This document shows positions 1 through 8,700 of a stretch of DNA of 64,000 nt, in pieces. The position numbers and the translations under genes were made by a program. The DNA is from Rhizobium rosettiformans W3 (GTDB taxonomy: Bacteria; Pseudomonadota; Alphaproteobacteria; Rhizobiales; Rhizobiaceae): contig NZ_STGU01000015.1 of NCBI RefSeq assembly GCF_004912135.1, forward strand, positions 16,262 through 80,261, in the 5' to 3' direction. The notes beneath the pieces are model-generated. The model was not told the origin of the DNA. It did not search any database and saw nothing but the letters and a program-made list of their open reading frames with translations. The first letter of the stretch is position 1. Each line of letters begins with the position of its first letter.

Positions 1-1891
1 TCAGCGGGTCGTGCTGCGCCAGATGGCGCATCCGGCTTTCGACCGCCTTGCGCTCGCGCAGGTCGACGAGGCAGCTGATGCGGATGTGGCGGCCGCGATA
101 CTCGATGTTTCGGCCCCGGGCCTCCACGGGGATCGCGGTTCCGTCTGTCCTCACGATGTGGAATTCGCGGGAGACATCCGGCGCGGGATTGGGATCGTCG
201 ATGAGAAGCCGGCGTCCGGTGTCGTCGACGAGGTCGAGGATGGAGGTACCGACCAGCTCCTTCACCGTGCGCCCCGTCAGCACCTCGAACTGCTCGTTGC
301 CGTCGATGATCACGGCATCCTCATGCATCACGATCGCCTCGAAGGTGGCATTGGCGAGCGCCGTCACGCGCTCGGCCTCCTCCTGATCACGTACCTGCGC
401 CTCCAGCTCGCTGCGGCTGCGCTCCTGTTGCTGGATATTGTCCATCAGGCTGTTGAAGAGCCGGGTGAGCTTCTCCGCCTCGTCGCCCGGGTCGACTGCC
501 AGACGATCCCCGAGATCGGCCTTGCCCGAGACGAGCTTTGAAAGCGCGTCCTCGACATGGCCAACCCCGAGCCGTGTCCCATGTTCGGCGACGTTGAGGC
601 CGATATCCTCGTCTTCCGCGGAGACGCGGATCGGCACCAGCTTCTTCAGCGTCCAGAAGAAGGCGTAGCCCAGCCCGAAGGCCCAGTAGAAATTGAGCGC
701 CGAGCCGAAGATCTGGATATAGAGCTGATCGAAGCGGCTTCCGGCCGGCAGGCGCTCGACCGGCGCCAGCAGTGCCAGGGCCACGGTGCCGGCGACGCCG
801 GCAAAGGCATGCACGCCGACGGCGCCGACCGCATCATCCACCTTCAGCTTCTGTTCGACATACTGGTTGCCGTAAAGCGCAACGATCGAGCCGAGCGCGC
901 CAATCAAGAGCGCACCGCCAGGGTCGAGCACATGACAGCCGGCGGTTACAGCGACGAGCGCGCCGAGCATGCCGCTCAGCGCCTTTTCCGGCAGCACGAC
1001 GCCATCCTGCTTGGCCCCGATGACATAGCCCACGCAGGTGCCCATGCCACCGGCCAGCACCGTATTGAGAATGATCGGCGCAACATCGGCATTGGCGGCG
1101 AGCGTGGAGCCGCCGTTGAAACCGATCCAGCCGAAGAAGAGAATGAGCCCCCCGGTCGTCGAAAGCACCGGATTGTTGCCGGCGATGCGGACCGGCCGCC
1201 CTTCGGCATCAAAACGCCCTCGCCGCGCGCCGATCACCAGGCAGGCGGCCAGCGCCACCCAGCCGCCGGTGGCATGCACCACGGTCGAACCGGCGAAATC
1301 GACGAAGCCGAGATTGGCGAGGAAAGCGCCGGAGTTTGGGCCGATTGCCGTGCCCCAGGTCCAGTGGACGAAGATCGGATAGATGAGGGTCGAGAGAATG
1401 ATCGATCCCAGCACATAGGCCGACAGGGTCATGCGTTCGGCAATGGCGCCCGAGACGATGGTGGCCGCCGTGCCGCAGAACATCACCTGGAAGACGAAGA
1501 AGCCGGCAAGCCAGCTGTCGAGGTCCTGCAACAGGAAGAAATCCGAATCCAGCCCGATCGGCAGGACGCCCGACCTTCCGAAGGCCAGCATGAAGCCGAT
1601 GACGGCAAAGCCGACGACACCGAAGACGAAGTCCAGAAGGTTCTTCTGCGCGACATTGATCGAGTTCTTCGAGCGCACCATGCCGGCTTCGAGAAGCAGG
1701 AAACCGACCTGCATCATCATGACCATGCCGCCGGCGGCCATCAGCCAGGCGAGATCGGCCGAGGCCTTGGCGGCCGTGATGGCGGCTGCGGTGTCAACGG
1801 CTGCGGCAGAGGGGCTCGCCGCCACCAGGGCAGCGCCCGAAACCAGCAAGCCAAGACGGAGGGACAGGCGGGAGCAAAACGCAATAATCAC
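1..1891 (-). CDS. Ammonium transporter (Amt) fused to PAS and GGDEF domains, partial
   Basis: Seen: the frame is open from a GTG at 1891 to the left edge, at least 630 residues; an in-frame stop lies 30 bases upstream of the GTG. Residues 1-33 resemble a signal peptide ending near SPSAAA. Residues 35-440 are a hydrophobic Amt/MEP/Rh channel with the family signature around residue 190 (DFAGSTVVHATGG). A charged linker with coiled-coil character follows (about 455-500), then a PAS fold (about 500-612) and, from residue 621, MRHLAQHDPL, the typical beginning of a GGDEF domain. Known: Amt domains move or sense ammonium in the inner membrane, and fusions to signalling modules occur. Inferred: an ammonium-responsive diguanylate cyclase. 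Whether GGDEF is catalytic, or an EAL domain follows, lies outside the window. No glnK is next to it. Confidence 0.88.
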   Translation of the reverse strand, partial: MIIAFCSRLSLRLGLLVSGAALVAASPSAAAVDTAAAITAAKASADLAWLMAAGGMVMMMQVGFLLLEAGMVRSKNSINVAQKNLLDFVFGVVGFAVIGFMLAFGRSGVLPIGLDSDFFLLQDLDSWLAGFFVFQVMFCGTAATIVSGAIAERMTLSAYVLGSIILSTLIYPIFVHWTWGTAIGPNSGAFLANLGFVDFAGSTVVHATGGWVALAACLVIGARRGRFDAEGRPVRIAGNNPVLSTTGGLILFFGWIGFNGGSTLAANADVAPIILNTVLAGGMGTCVGYVIGAKQDGVVLPEKALSGMLGALVAVTAGCHVLDPGGALLIGALGSIVALYGNQYVEQKLKVDDAVGAVGVHAFAGVAGTVALALLAPVERLPAGSRFDQLYIQIFGSALNFYWAFGLGYAFFWTLKKLVPIRVSAEDEDIGLNVAEHGTRLGVGHVEDALSKLVSGKADLGDRLAVDPGDEAEKLTRLFNSLMDNIQQQERSRSELEAQVRDQEEAERVTALANATFEAIVMHEDAVIIDGNEQFEVLTGRTVKELVGTSILDLVDDTGRRLLIDDPNPAPDVSREFHIVRTDGTAIPVEARGRNIEYRGRHIRISCLVDLRERKAVESRMRHLAQHDPL

Positions 1892-1945
1892 TTGAAAAAC
1901 CCGAGCAATATCTCGGATTCAGTGTTGCGCTGCTCCATTAACATT

Positions 1946-1985
1946 CAGTGACCGCGAAGAAACTATTCTTCGCGGTAAGTCACTG
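1946..1985. terminator. Long hairpin between hlyU and the Amt fusion gene
   Basis: A perfect 11-bp stem ACCGCGAAGAA (1951-1961) pairs with TTCTTCGCGGT (1966-1976) around a 4-base loop. It can be extended by CAGTG (1946-1950) with CACTG (1981-1985) across a small bulge. There is no U-run on either strand, so it may be a factor-assisted terminator of hlyU, an operator or a leader structure of the Amt gene. Confidence 0.4.
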
Positions 1986-1990
1986 CACCG

Positions 1991-2311
1991 TTACACGATG
2001 CGTGTCTCTTCGCCATCGCCGAACAGGGCGGGCCCGTTCTGATCGATGATCTGCTGCGCCTTGCGGAAGGTGCAGTCGAGCGCATCGTCAAGCGAGGTGA
2101 AGACGTCGGCGCGAATGAACTTCCGCTCCAGAACACGGTCATCCACCGTCTTCACGATGCGGCCTGCCAACCGGTACTGGCTGCCTTCGCGCATCGGTTC
2201 GGCATGAATGACGCAGTCCTTGTAGGTCTGCGGCTCGGCCATCGGCTTGGCAGCGGCCTCGGACGAGGAGCCGCCGGTGAACATCGAGAGAATGCTGGAC
2301 AGGAACGACAT
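1991..2311 (-). CDS. HlyU family protein
   Basis: 106 residues. The segment YKDCVIHAEPMREGSQYRLA, followed by a GRI strand, matches the HlyU family (PF10115), whose namesake in Vibrio is a winged-helix activator of haemolysin genes. Alphaproteobacterial members are short and of unknown role, so the regulator label should not be transferred automatically. The N-terminus (residues 1-20, MSFLSSILSMFTGG) is hydrophobic and amphipathic. The start at 2311 is followed by the conserved domain from residue 29. It is a single gene with a palindromic structure immediately downstream. Confidence 0.75.
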   Translation of the reverse strand: MSFLSSILSMFTGGSSSEAAAKPMAEPQTYKDCVIHAEPMREGSQYRLAGRIVKTVDDRVLERKFIRADVFTSLDDALDCTFRKAQQIIDQNGPALFGDGEETRIV

Positions 2312-2426
2312 GCATCTCCCGTAACACAGCTGACAACGACGAGGAAGAGCAGCGCGCGCGGCTTTCCGTCTCCGACGGTCATGCTAAGGTCGGCCGCGGT
2401 CGGGAGGGACCACGGGGAGAACGGGG

Positions 2427-3416
2427 ATGCGGCGCATCATGGGACTTATTCTTGCAGTGATCGCAGTCGTCATCGCGACCCTCGCGGTGATTTACCGGCT
2501 GCCGCCGAATCTCGAACTGGAGCGCGAGGCGCGTCTTGGCGCCGATACCTCGCCACAGGCTCTCGACACTCTGATCGCGGCGGAAGAAGCCAAGGTCGGC
2601 CCCATCCGAAAAGGGCTCGGCAAGCAGATCGTCTGGGCGGACGCCGCAAAGCCTCAGAAAACGCCTGTCGCCGTGATCTACGTTCATGGCTTCTCCGCCT
2701 CGCCGGCCGAAATACGGCCGCTGCCGGATCTCGTTGCCAAGGCCCTTGGCGCCAACCTCTTCTTCACCCGACTTGCCGGTCACGGGCTCGAAGATGCCGA
2801 TGCGATGGGGCGCGCCACGATCGAGGACTGGGCGGGTGATATCGGCGAGGCGCTTTCCATCGGCAGGCTGCTCGGCGACAAGGTCGTGGTCATCTCGACA
2901 TCGACAGGCGCCTCGCTGGTCACCTGGGCGCTCGCCCGGCCGCGGCTTGCCGAAAACGTTGCGGCGTCGGTCTTCCTGTCGCCGAACTACGGCGTCCAGG
3001 CCTCGGGCAGCTTTCTCCTGACCGGCCCCTTCGGCGCGCAGCTTGCGCGGCTACTGCTGGGCGAAAGGCGCGGCTTCGAGCCGATCAGCCCGCTCAATGC
3101 GCACAACTGGACCACCGATTACCCGGTGAGCGCCCTGATCCCCATGGCGCAGTCCGTCCGCCTTGCCACGCACACGCCGGTGGAAAACATCAGCATCCCT
3201 GCCCTCTTCATCCAGTCGGCGGACGACAAGGTGGTGAGGCCGGACCGGACTGTCGCCGTCTCCGCGCGCTGGGGCGGGCCGCACCGGCTGGTCGATCCAG
3301 GGCCGACCGGCGACGCCAACAATCATGTGATTGCCGGCGACACCTATTCGCCTCAGACCACCCAACCGATTGCGCAGACCATAATCGGCTGGCTCGGCGA
3401 ACAGGGCATTAGATGA
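2427..3416 (+). CDS. Membrane-anchored alpha/beta hydrolase
   Basis: 329 residues. Residues 4-25 form one membrane segment or uncleaved signal anchor. The rest is an alpha/beta hydrolase fold with the oxyanion strand motif VIYVHGFSAS (about 82-91), a nucleophile elbow of the form S-T-S-T-G (about 157-161; S replaces the usual first G), an acid in QSADDKVV and a late His in NNHVIAGD. It resembles carboxylesterase/lipase-type hydrolases; the substrate is not evident. An AGAACGGGG sequence precedes the ATG at 2427; ATG 2439 is an alternative start. The last 8 bases overlap the end of the convergent ilvA gene. Confidence 0.75.
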   Translation: MRRIMGLILAVIAVVIATLAVIYRLPPNLELEREARLGADTSPQALDTLIAAEEAKVGPIRKGLGKQIVWADAAKPQKTPVAVIYVHGFSASPAEIRPLPDLVAKALGANLFFTRLAGHGLEDADAMGRATIEDWAGDIGEALSIGRLLGDKVVVISTSTGASLVTWALARPRLAENVAASVFLSPNYGVQASGSFLLTGPFGAQLARLLLGERRGFEPISPLNAHNWTTDYPVSALIPMAQSVRLATHTPVENISIPALFIQSADDKVVRPDRTVAVSARWGGPHRLVDPGPTGDANNHVIAGDTYSPQTTQPIAQTIIGWLGEQGIR

Positions 3417-4659
3417 TCAGATTGGCGAGGATCTCGTTTTCGGTGATGTCCTCGAAGCCAAGGCCTGCCTGATCGAAGCGGTCGAAGAGCTCGGCGAAAT
3501 TTTCGCGCTTGCCCGTCTCGATGCCGATCAGGATCGAGCCGAAATTGCGGGCCGACTTCTTGAGGTATTCGAATCGAGCGATGTCATCCTCGGGCCCGAG
3601 CAGATTGAGGAAATCGCGCAGCGCGCCGGGGCGCTGCGGCAGGCGCAGGATGAAGTATTTCTTCAGGCCCGCGTACCGCATGGCGCGTTCCTTGACATCG
3701 GGCAGGCGCTCGAAGTCGAAATTGCCGCCGGAGACGACGGCGACGATCGTGCGGCCGCTCAAGGCGACGCGCGGCAGAAGATCGAGCGCTGCCAGCGCCA
3801 GGGCACCCGCCGGCTCCAGCACCACGCCCTCGACATTCAGCATGTCGGTCATGGTCACGCAGATCGCGTTCTCCGGGACGATCAGAACCTGGTCCGGACG
3901 GAAGCTCTTCAGCGCCTCGAAATTGTGATCGCCGATGCGGGCGACGGCGGCGCCATCGACGAAATTGTCGACCTTGGGCAGCGTCACCACCTTGCCGGCT
4001 TCCAGGCTCTTCTTCAGGCTCGGGGCACCTGCCGGCTCGCAGAAGATCATCGCCTCCGGCGAGACGCGACCCGCCATGTAGCCGGTCATGCCGGAGGACA
4101 GTCCGCCACCGCCGACCGGCATCACGACGAGATCCGGCGTCACGCCGTCCGGCAATTGCTGCAGGATCTCGGCTGCCACCGTCGCCTGGCCTTCGATGAT
4201 ATCGGGGTGGTCGAAGGGCGGCACCATATAGCCGCCGATCGCCTCGACATGCTCGCGCGCGGCGGCATAGCACTGGTCGAAGATATCGCCGACCAGCCGG
4301 ATCGTGATGAATTCGCCGCCAAAGATGCGGGTCTTGTCGATCTTCTGCTGCGGTGTGGTCACCGGCATGAAGACCACGCCCTGAACGCCGAAATGGCGGC
4401 AGACATAGGCAAAGCCCTGGGCGTGATTGCCGGCAGACGCGCAGACGAAGGTGGTACCGGAGGGGCTGTCGGCGACGATCTTGCGGAAGAAGTTGAAGGC
4501 ACCGCGGATCTTGTAGGACCGGACGGGCGTCAGATCCTCGCGCTTCAGATAGACATTGGCGCCATAGCGGGCGCTCAAATGTTCATTGAGCTGCAGCGGT
4601 GTTTCCGGAAAGAGGCCACGCATCGCCTCCAGCGCTTCATCGACTTGACTGGGGCTCAC
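3409..4659 (-). CDS. ilvA: Threonine ammonia-lyase (threonine dehydratase)
   Basis: 416 residues. It converts L-threonine to 2-oxobutanoate and ammonia with PLP, the first step towards isoleucine. The PLP lysine sits in SYKIRGA (about 48-54), the phosphate-binding glycine loop is VGGGGL (about 182-187), and a Ser/Asn stretch CASAGNHAQG matches the fold-type II family. Residues about 335-416 form a single ACT-like regulatory domain (YFILRLPQRPGALRDFL), so the enzyme belongs to the shorter class, possibly isoleucine-sensitive. ilvD, another gene of the pathway, lies at 40.6-42.4 kb and is not linked. It ends convergently, overlapping the hydrolase gene by 8 bp. Confidence 0.93.
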   Translation of the reverse strand: MSPSQVDEALEAMRGLFPETPLQLNEHLSARYGANVYLKREDLTPVRSYKIRGAFNFFRKIVADSPSGTTFVCASAGNHAQGFAYVCRHFGVQGVVFMPVTTPQQKIDKTRIFGGEFITIRLVGDIFDQCYAAAREHVEAIGGYMVPPFDHPDIIEGQATVAAEILQQLPDGVTPDLVVMPVGGGGLSSGMTGYMAGRVSPEAMIFCEPAGAPSLKKSLEAGKVVTLPKVDNFVDGAAVARIGDHNFEALKSFRPDQVLIVPENAICVTMTDMLNVEGVVLEPAGALALAALDLLPRVALSGRTIVAVVSGGNFDFERLPDVKERAMRYAGLKKYFILRLPQRPGALRDFLNLLGPEDDIARFEYLKKSARNFGSILIGIETGKRENFAELFDRFDQAGLGFEDITENEILANLII

Positions 4660-4755
4660 GTCGCCCTCCGTTGAATTTTTAAACGAGCCCCGCTATGGCA
4701 TAGACATCGGGCAGAGACAAAGCCTCTTTGCGTTGCAACAGACGGAAGTCATTCC

Positions 4756-6210
4756 TTGAATACCAATCTGCTCCGCTCCGTCGTTTATATCGCCGCGCTT
4801 TGCGGTCTCTATCTCTCTACTGCCATGCTCATCCCGGCCATGGTCGACCTTTATTATGGCGATCCGCACTGGTCGGTCTTCACCGTAGCCGCCGCCATGG
4901 TCGGCGGTCTGTCGATCACGGCTGCCATGGCAACGCGTGGACCGCCGCCGGCCTTTTCCAAACGCATGGGCTTCCTGCTCGTCAACGTGCTCTGGGCTGT
5001 CTTCTCGCTCGTCGGGGCCATCCCGCTCTTCTTCTCCGAACTCGACCTGACCTTTGCGCAGGCGTTGTTCGAATCGGTCTCGGCCATCACCACAACCGGC
5101 TCGACCGTGCTCGTGGGGCTCGACGACATGGCACCGGGGCTCCTCGTCTGGCGCTCGCTGCTGCAGTGGCTCGGCGGTATCGGGATCGTGGCGCTCGGCC
5201 TCTTCGTCCTGCCCTTCCTCCGGGTCGGTGGCGTCTCCTTCTTCAAGATGGAATCGTCCGACATCGGCGACAAGCCATTCGCCCGCATCGCCACCTTCAC
5301 CCGCGCCTTCGTCGCGATCTATGTCGCGATCACTCTCATCTGCATGATCGCCTATGACGTGTTCGGCATGAGCCATTTCGATGCGCTCAACCACGCGCTG
5401 ACGACCATCGCGACGGGCGGCTTCTCGACCCATGATGCGTCGTTCGCCTATTTCGACAGCTATGCGCTGCGCTGGATCGCCACCTTCTTCATGACGGTCT
5501 GCAGCCTGCCCTTCTCGATCCTGATCGTCTTCTTCATCAAGGGCCGGCTCGATGCGCTGCGCGACCCGCAGATCCTCGTCTTCCTCGGCTATCTCGCCGC
5601 CTTTGCGATTGCGGCCGCCCTCTACAACCATCTGCGCAACGGCGTGGACCTGCCGCTTGCGCTGTCGCATTCCTTCTTCAATTTCTCGTCGATCCTGTCG
5701 ACCACGGGTTACGCCAGCGAAGACTATACGCTCTGGGGGCCGTTCGCTGTCGCTGCGGCCTATTTCGCCACCTTCATGGGCGGCTGCTCCGGCTCGACCG
5801 CCGGCGGCATCAAGGCCTATCGCTTCGTCATCCTGTTCAACATCATCATGAACGGCCTGAAGAAGCTGATCTATCCGAATGCCGTCTATTCCGTCCGCTA
5901 CGGAAACCAGATCGTCGACGCCGACACGCAGCGCGCCGTCTTCCTGTTCTTCAGCGCCTATATCTTCATCTGGGTGATCGGCAGCCTTGCCATGGCGCTG
6001 GCCGGCTATGACTTCGCAACCGCCTCCTCCGCGGTCATCACGGCGCTGTCGAATGTCGGCCCGGGCATCGGCTCGCTGATCGGCCCGGCCGGCAATTTCT
6101 CGATGATGCAGGATCCCGAACTCTACGTCCTGTCGCTTGCCATGCTGCTCGGCCGTCTGGAAGTCCTGACCGTGATGGTGCTGCTCGTGCCGATGTTCTG
6201 GCGCTCCTAG
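4756..6210 (+). CDS. trkH: TrkH family potassium uptake protein
   Basis: 484 residues, inner-membrane K+ translocating subunit. Four selectivity-filter loops typical of the superfamily are visible, TTTGSTV, TIATGGFS, LSTTGYAS and LSNVGPG, each with its conserved glycine, between pairs of hydrophobic helices. The start is a TTG at 4756 preceded by ACGGAAG; no ATG fits the first membrane segment (residues 6-25). The TrkA NAD-binding partner is not in the window. Divergent from ilvA with a 96-bp gap. Confidence 0.92.
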   Translation: MNTNLLRSVVYIAALCGLYLSTAMLIPAMVDLYYGDPHWSVFTVAAAMVGGLSITAAMATRGPPPAFSKRMGFLLVNVLWAVFSLVGAIPLFFSELDLTFAQALFESVSAITTTGSTVLVGLDDMAPGLLVWRSLLQWLGGIGIVALGLFVLPFLRVGGVSFFKMESSDIGDKPFARIATFTRAFVAIYVAITLICMIAYDVFGMSHFDALNHALTTIATGGFSTHDASFAYFDSYALRWIATFFMTVCSLPFSILIVFFIKGRLDALRDPQILVFLGYLAAFAIAAALYNHLRNGVDLPLALSHSFFNFSSILSTTGYASEDYTLWGPFAVAAAYFATFMGGCSGSTAGGIKAYRFVILFNIIMNGLKKLIYPNAVYSVRYGNQIVDADTQRAVFLFFSAYIFIWVIGSLAMALAGYDFATASSAVITALSNVGPGIGSLIGPAGNFSMMQDPELYVLSLAMLLGRLEVLTVMVLLVPMFWRS

Positions 6211-6306
6211 AGATCAGCCCAACGTGATGGCGCGAGCGGCCTCGGCGCTTGACGCGCTTAGGCCGTTTTTCCCACACTCCCGCTCACGACCAAGCGGGAG
6301 AATCAC

Positions 6307-6921
6307 GTGCCCATCACCTCCGCCGGCTGTTGCCGCCCCCTCGCCGCCGCCTTCGTCAGCGCTCTTGTCACGGTGGCTCCCGTCACGGTAGCGCCGGCCA
6401 TGGCCGGCCCGCTGCTCGATGCCGCGATCGAGGCCGAACGGCTCGCCGCCCAGAACGATGCCCGCGGGGCCTTCGAGGCGATCCGCTCCGGTCTTGCGGC
6501 CTTCAGCCAGACCCTGCCGCTCACCGTGCCGCGGGCGCTCTTCGTCACGGAAGTGCCGAGCGCCTATCGCGCCTATGAGGCCAAGGCCGAACCGGTCTTC
6601 ATGACCGGCGAAAAGCTCATCACCTATGTCGAAGTGACCGGGCTGAAATGGCAGCCGGCACCGGACAACCGGCGCCAGTCGCATTTCACCGTCGATCTCG
6701 AGCTCACCGATGACGAGGGCAAGACGCTGGCGCTGCAGAAGGAATTCGGCAATTTCACCTTCACCGCCCATTCGGATGCGGTCGAGGTCTATACGCATCT
6801 GACGCTCGACGTCGCCGGCGCCAAGCCCGGCGGCTATGTGCTGCGCTATACGGTGAACGACGTGATTGCCGAGCGCTCGACGCCCTTCGAGCTGCCCTTC
6901 ACCCTGAAGGGCAAGAGCTGA
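6307..6921 (+). CDS. Secreted protein of unknown function
   Basis: 204 residues from a GTG at 6307. Residues 1-33 look like a signal peptide with cleavage after APAMA. The mature part begins with an alpha-helical region (DAAIEAERLAAQNDARGAFEAI) and continues as a beta-rich domain in which residues 85-200 alternate as in an immunoglobulin-like sandwich (TYVEVTGLKWQPA, FTVDLELTDDEGK). No family is recognised. It follows trkH by 96 bp and precedes the convergent end of the ABC permease gene. A periplasmic location is inferred only from the signal peptide. Confidence 0.65.
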   Translation: MPITSAGCCRPLAAAFVSALVTVAPVTVAPAMAGPLLDAAIEAERLAAQNDARGAFEAIRSGLAAFSQTLPLTVPRALFVTEVPSAYRAYEAKAEPVFMTGEKLITYVEVTGLKWQPAPDNRRQSHFTVDLELTDDEGKTLALQKEFGNFTFTAHSDAVEVYTHLTLDVAGAKPGGYVLRYTVNDVIAERSTPFELPFTLKGKS

Positions 6922-6951
6922 GCGCCCGCCTGGGGCGTCCAGCTTTTCCCG

Positions 6952-7770
6952 TCAGTTGGCCATGGTCGAGCGGTGCGCCCAGCCGGTCATGCGCTTTTCG
7001 AGCCAAGCCATCAGCGCATACATGGCGATGCCCTCGACTGCGAGCGCCAGCAGCCCGGCAAAGACCAGCGGCACGTTGAACTGGCTCTGGGCCGAACTCA
7101 TCATGTTGCCGAGGCCATAGTTGGAGGCCACGGTCTCGGAGACCACCGAGCCGACAAAGGCCAGTGTGATGGCGATCTTCAGCGAGCCGAAGAAGTAGGG
7201 CATCGAGCGCGGGATCCCGACCTTCAGCATGATGTCGAGCTTTTTGGCGCCCAGCGCCCGCAGCACGTCCTCCGTCTCCGGCTCGATCGTCGCCAGCCCC
7301 GTCGCGACATTGACGACGATCGGAAAGAAGGAAATCAGGAAGGCCGTCATCACCGCCGGCACCGTGCCGATGCCGAACCAGATGACGAGGATCGGCACCA
7401 GCGCCACCTTGGGGATGGCGTTGAAGCCGATCATCAGGGGGTAGAGCCCGGCATAGATGGTCTTCGACCAGCCGATGAAGAGGCCGAGCGCCAGACCGGC
7501 GACCACCGCGATCAGGAAACCGAGCGTCGTCGTGTAAAGCGTCTGCAGCGAATTCTTCCAGATCGGCGACCAATATTGCACCACCGCCTCGAAGACCCTC
7601 GAGGGCGCCGGCAGGATGGTCGGCGGCATGTCGAGCGCAATCACCGTCAGCTCCCAGACGGCAAAGAGCGCCAGCGTGTACAGGAAAGGTGCCGCCCGCA
7701 CCCAGTTGATGCGCTGCGCAAGGGGCTTCACCACAGGCCGGATCGGCGACGTCTCGATCGTGACACTCAT
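6952..7770 (-). CDS. ABC transporter permease (SsuC/TauC/NrtB type)
   Basis: 272 residues; the frame extends upstream but the ATG at 7770 overlaps the stop of the ATPase gene as ATGA, which marks the start. Six hydrophobic segments are visible, with a BPD_transp_1 EAA loop (ALGAKKLDIMLKVGIPRSMP, about 170-189). It forms the membrane channel of an importer together with the two genes upstream. The family carries sulfonates, taurine, nitrate, or pyrimidine thiamine precursors; sequence alone does not fix the substrate. Confidence 0.88.
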   Translation of the reverse strand: MSVTIETSPIRPVVKPLAQRINWVRAAPFLYTLALFAVWELTVIALDMPPTILPAPSRVFEAVVQYWSPIWKNSLQTLYTTTLGFLIAVVAGLALGLFIGWSKTIYAGLYPLMIGFNAIPKVALVPILVIWFGIGTVPAVMTAFLISFFPIVVNVATGLATIEPETEDVLRALGAKKLDIMLKVGIPRSMPYFFGSLKIAITLAFVGSVVSETVASNYGLGNMMSSAQSQFNVPLVFAGLLALAVEGIAMYALMAWLEKRMTGWAHRSTMAN

Positions 7771-8558
7771 GCCGCCACCCTCGCCTTTGCGATCTCGCCA
7801 TGCAGCACATGCACCATGTCGTTGAACTCCGTCTGATACATCAGCTCCAGATCCCGCGGCCGCGCGAAGGGCACGGCGTGTTCCTTCACCACCTTGCCGG
7901 GCCGCGCGCTCATCACGAAGATCCGGTCGGCCAGGAACACCGCCTCGCGCAGGTCGTGGGTGACGAGCACGATGGTCACGCCTTGCGCCGCATGCAGGTC
8001 TCGGATGACGCACCAGAGCTCTTCGCGGGTGAAGGCATCGAGCGCGCCGAAGGGCTCGTCGAGCATCAGCAGTTCGGGCTCATGGATGAGGGCCCGGCAG
8101 AGATTGGCGCGCTGCTGCATGCCACCCGAAAGCTGCCAGGGAAATTTCGCGCCCACGCCCTTCAGCCCGACGATCTCCAGCAGGTTCTCGGCTTTCTCGA
8201 CATATTCTCGTTTGTTCGCCCGCAGCCGATGGCGATGCTTCTCGACGATCTCGAGCGGCAGGAGAATGTTTTCAAGCGTCGTGCGCCAGGGCAGCATGGT
8301 CGGGTTCTGAAAGGCCATGCCGACGATCGAGACCGGTTTGGTCACCTGCTGGCCGGCGACGATGACGACGCCCGATTGCGGGATATGCAGCCCCGTCACG
8401 AGCTTCATCAGGGTCGACTTGCCACAGCCTGAAGGACCGACCACGGCGGCAAACTCGCCCTTGTCGACCCGCATGGTGAGGCCCGACACAGCGAGCGTGC
8501 CATTAGCGCCGCCATAGCGCATATCGACATTGTCGATGGAAACGAGGTGAGACATCAA
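7767..8558 (-). CDS. ABC transporter ATP-binding protein (SsuB/TauB/NrtD type)
   Basis: 263 residues. Walker A GPSGCGKST (about 42-50), signature LSGGMQQR (about 143-150), Walker B LLMLDEPFGALD (about 163-174) and the switch His in LVTHD are all intact. It energises the importer and is translationally coupled to the permease by a 4-bp overlap. The gene is separated from the upstream binding-protein gene by a 142-bp interval filled by a palindromic repeat. Starts at 8558 or 8555 (two Met codons in a row). Confidence 0.9.
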   Translation of the reverse strand: MMSHLVSIDNVDMRYGGANGTLAVSGLTMRVDKGEFAAVVGPSGCGKSTLMKLVTGLHIPQSGVVIVAGQQVTKPVSIVGMAFQNPTMLPWRTTLENILLPLEIVEKHRHRLRANKREYVEKAENLLEIVGLKGVGAKFPWQLSGGMQQRANLCRALIHEPELLMLDEPFGALDAFTREELWCVIRDLHAAQGVTIVLVTHDLREAVFLADRIFVMSARPGKVVKEHAVPFARPRDLELMYQTEFNDMVHVLHGEIAKARVAA

Positions 8559-8583
8559 GGGCTCCGGTCAAAAGGGGATTTCC

Positions 8584-8694
8584 CAACCTCCCCTTGAGGG
8601 GGAGGTCGCTGCGAAGCAGCGGGTGGGGTGATTTCGCAAAAGGGTCACCCCACCCCGAACCTGCGGTTCGACCCTCCCCCTCAAGGGGAGGGTG
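8584..8694. repeat. Rhizobial-type intergenic palindromic repeat
   Basis: Two arms, one with CCTCCCCTTGAGGGGGAGG followed by a GCGAAGCAGCGGGTGGGGTG segment (8586-8630), the other the approximate reverse complement ending CCCTCCCCCTCAAGGGGAGG (8646-8692). The structure can fold into a long hairpin and sits inside an ABC operon between the binding-protein and ATPase genes. It resembles the RIME/ABC-type mosaic elements of rhizobial genomes; the name is from memory, not a search. Confidence 0.75.
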
Positions 8695-8700
8695 TTACCA

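Noticed and set aside
557..1951. 464-aa open frame on the plus strand
   Set aside because: It is antisense to the Amt-PAS-GGDEF gene, with an amino acid composition typical of a GC-rich shadow frame (Arg/Gly/Ala/Asp/His) and no recognisable domain.
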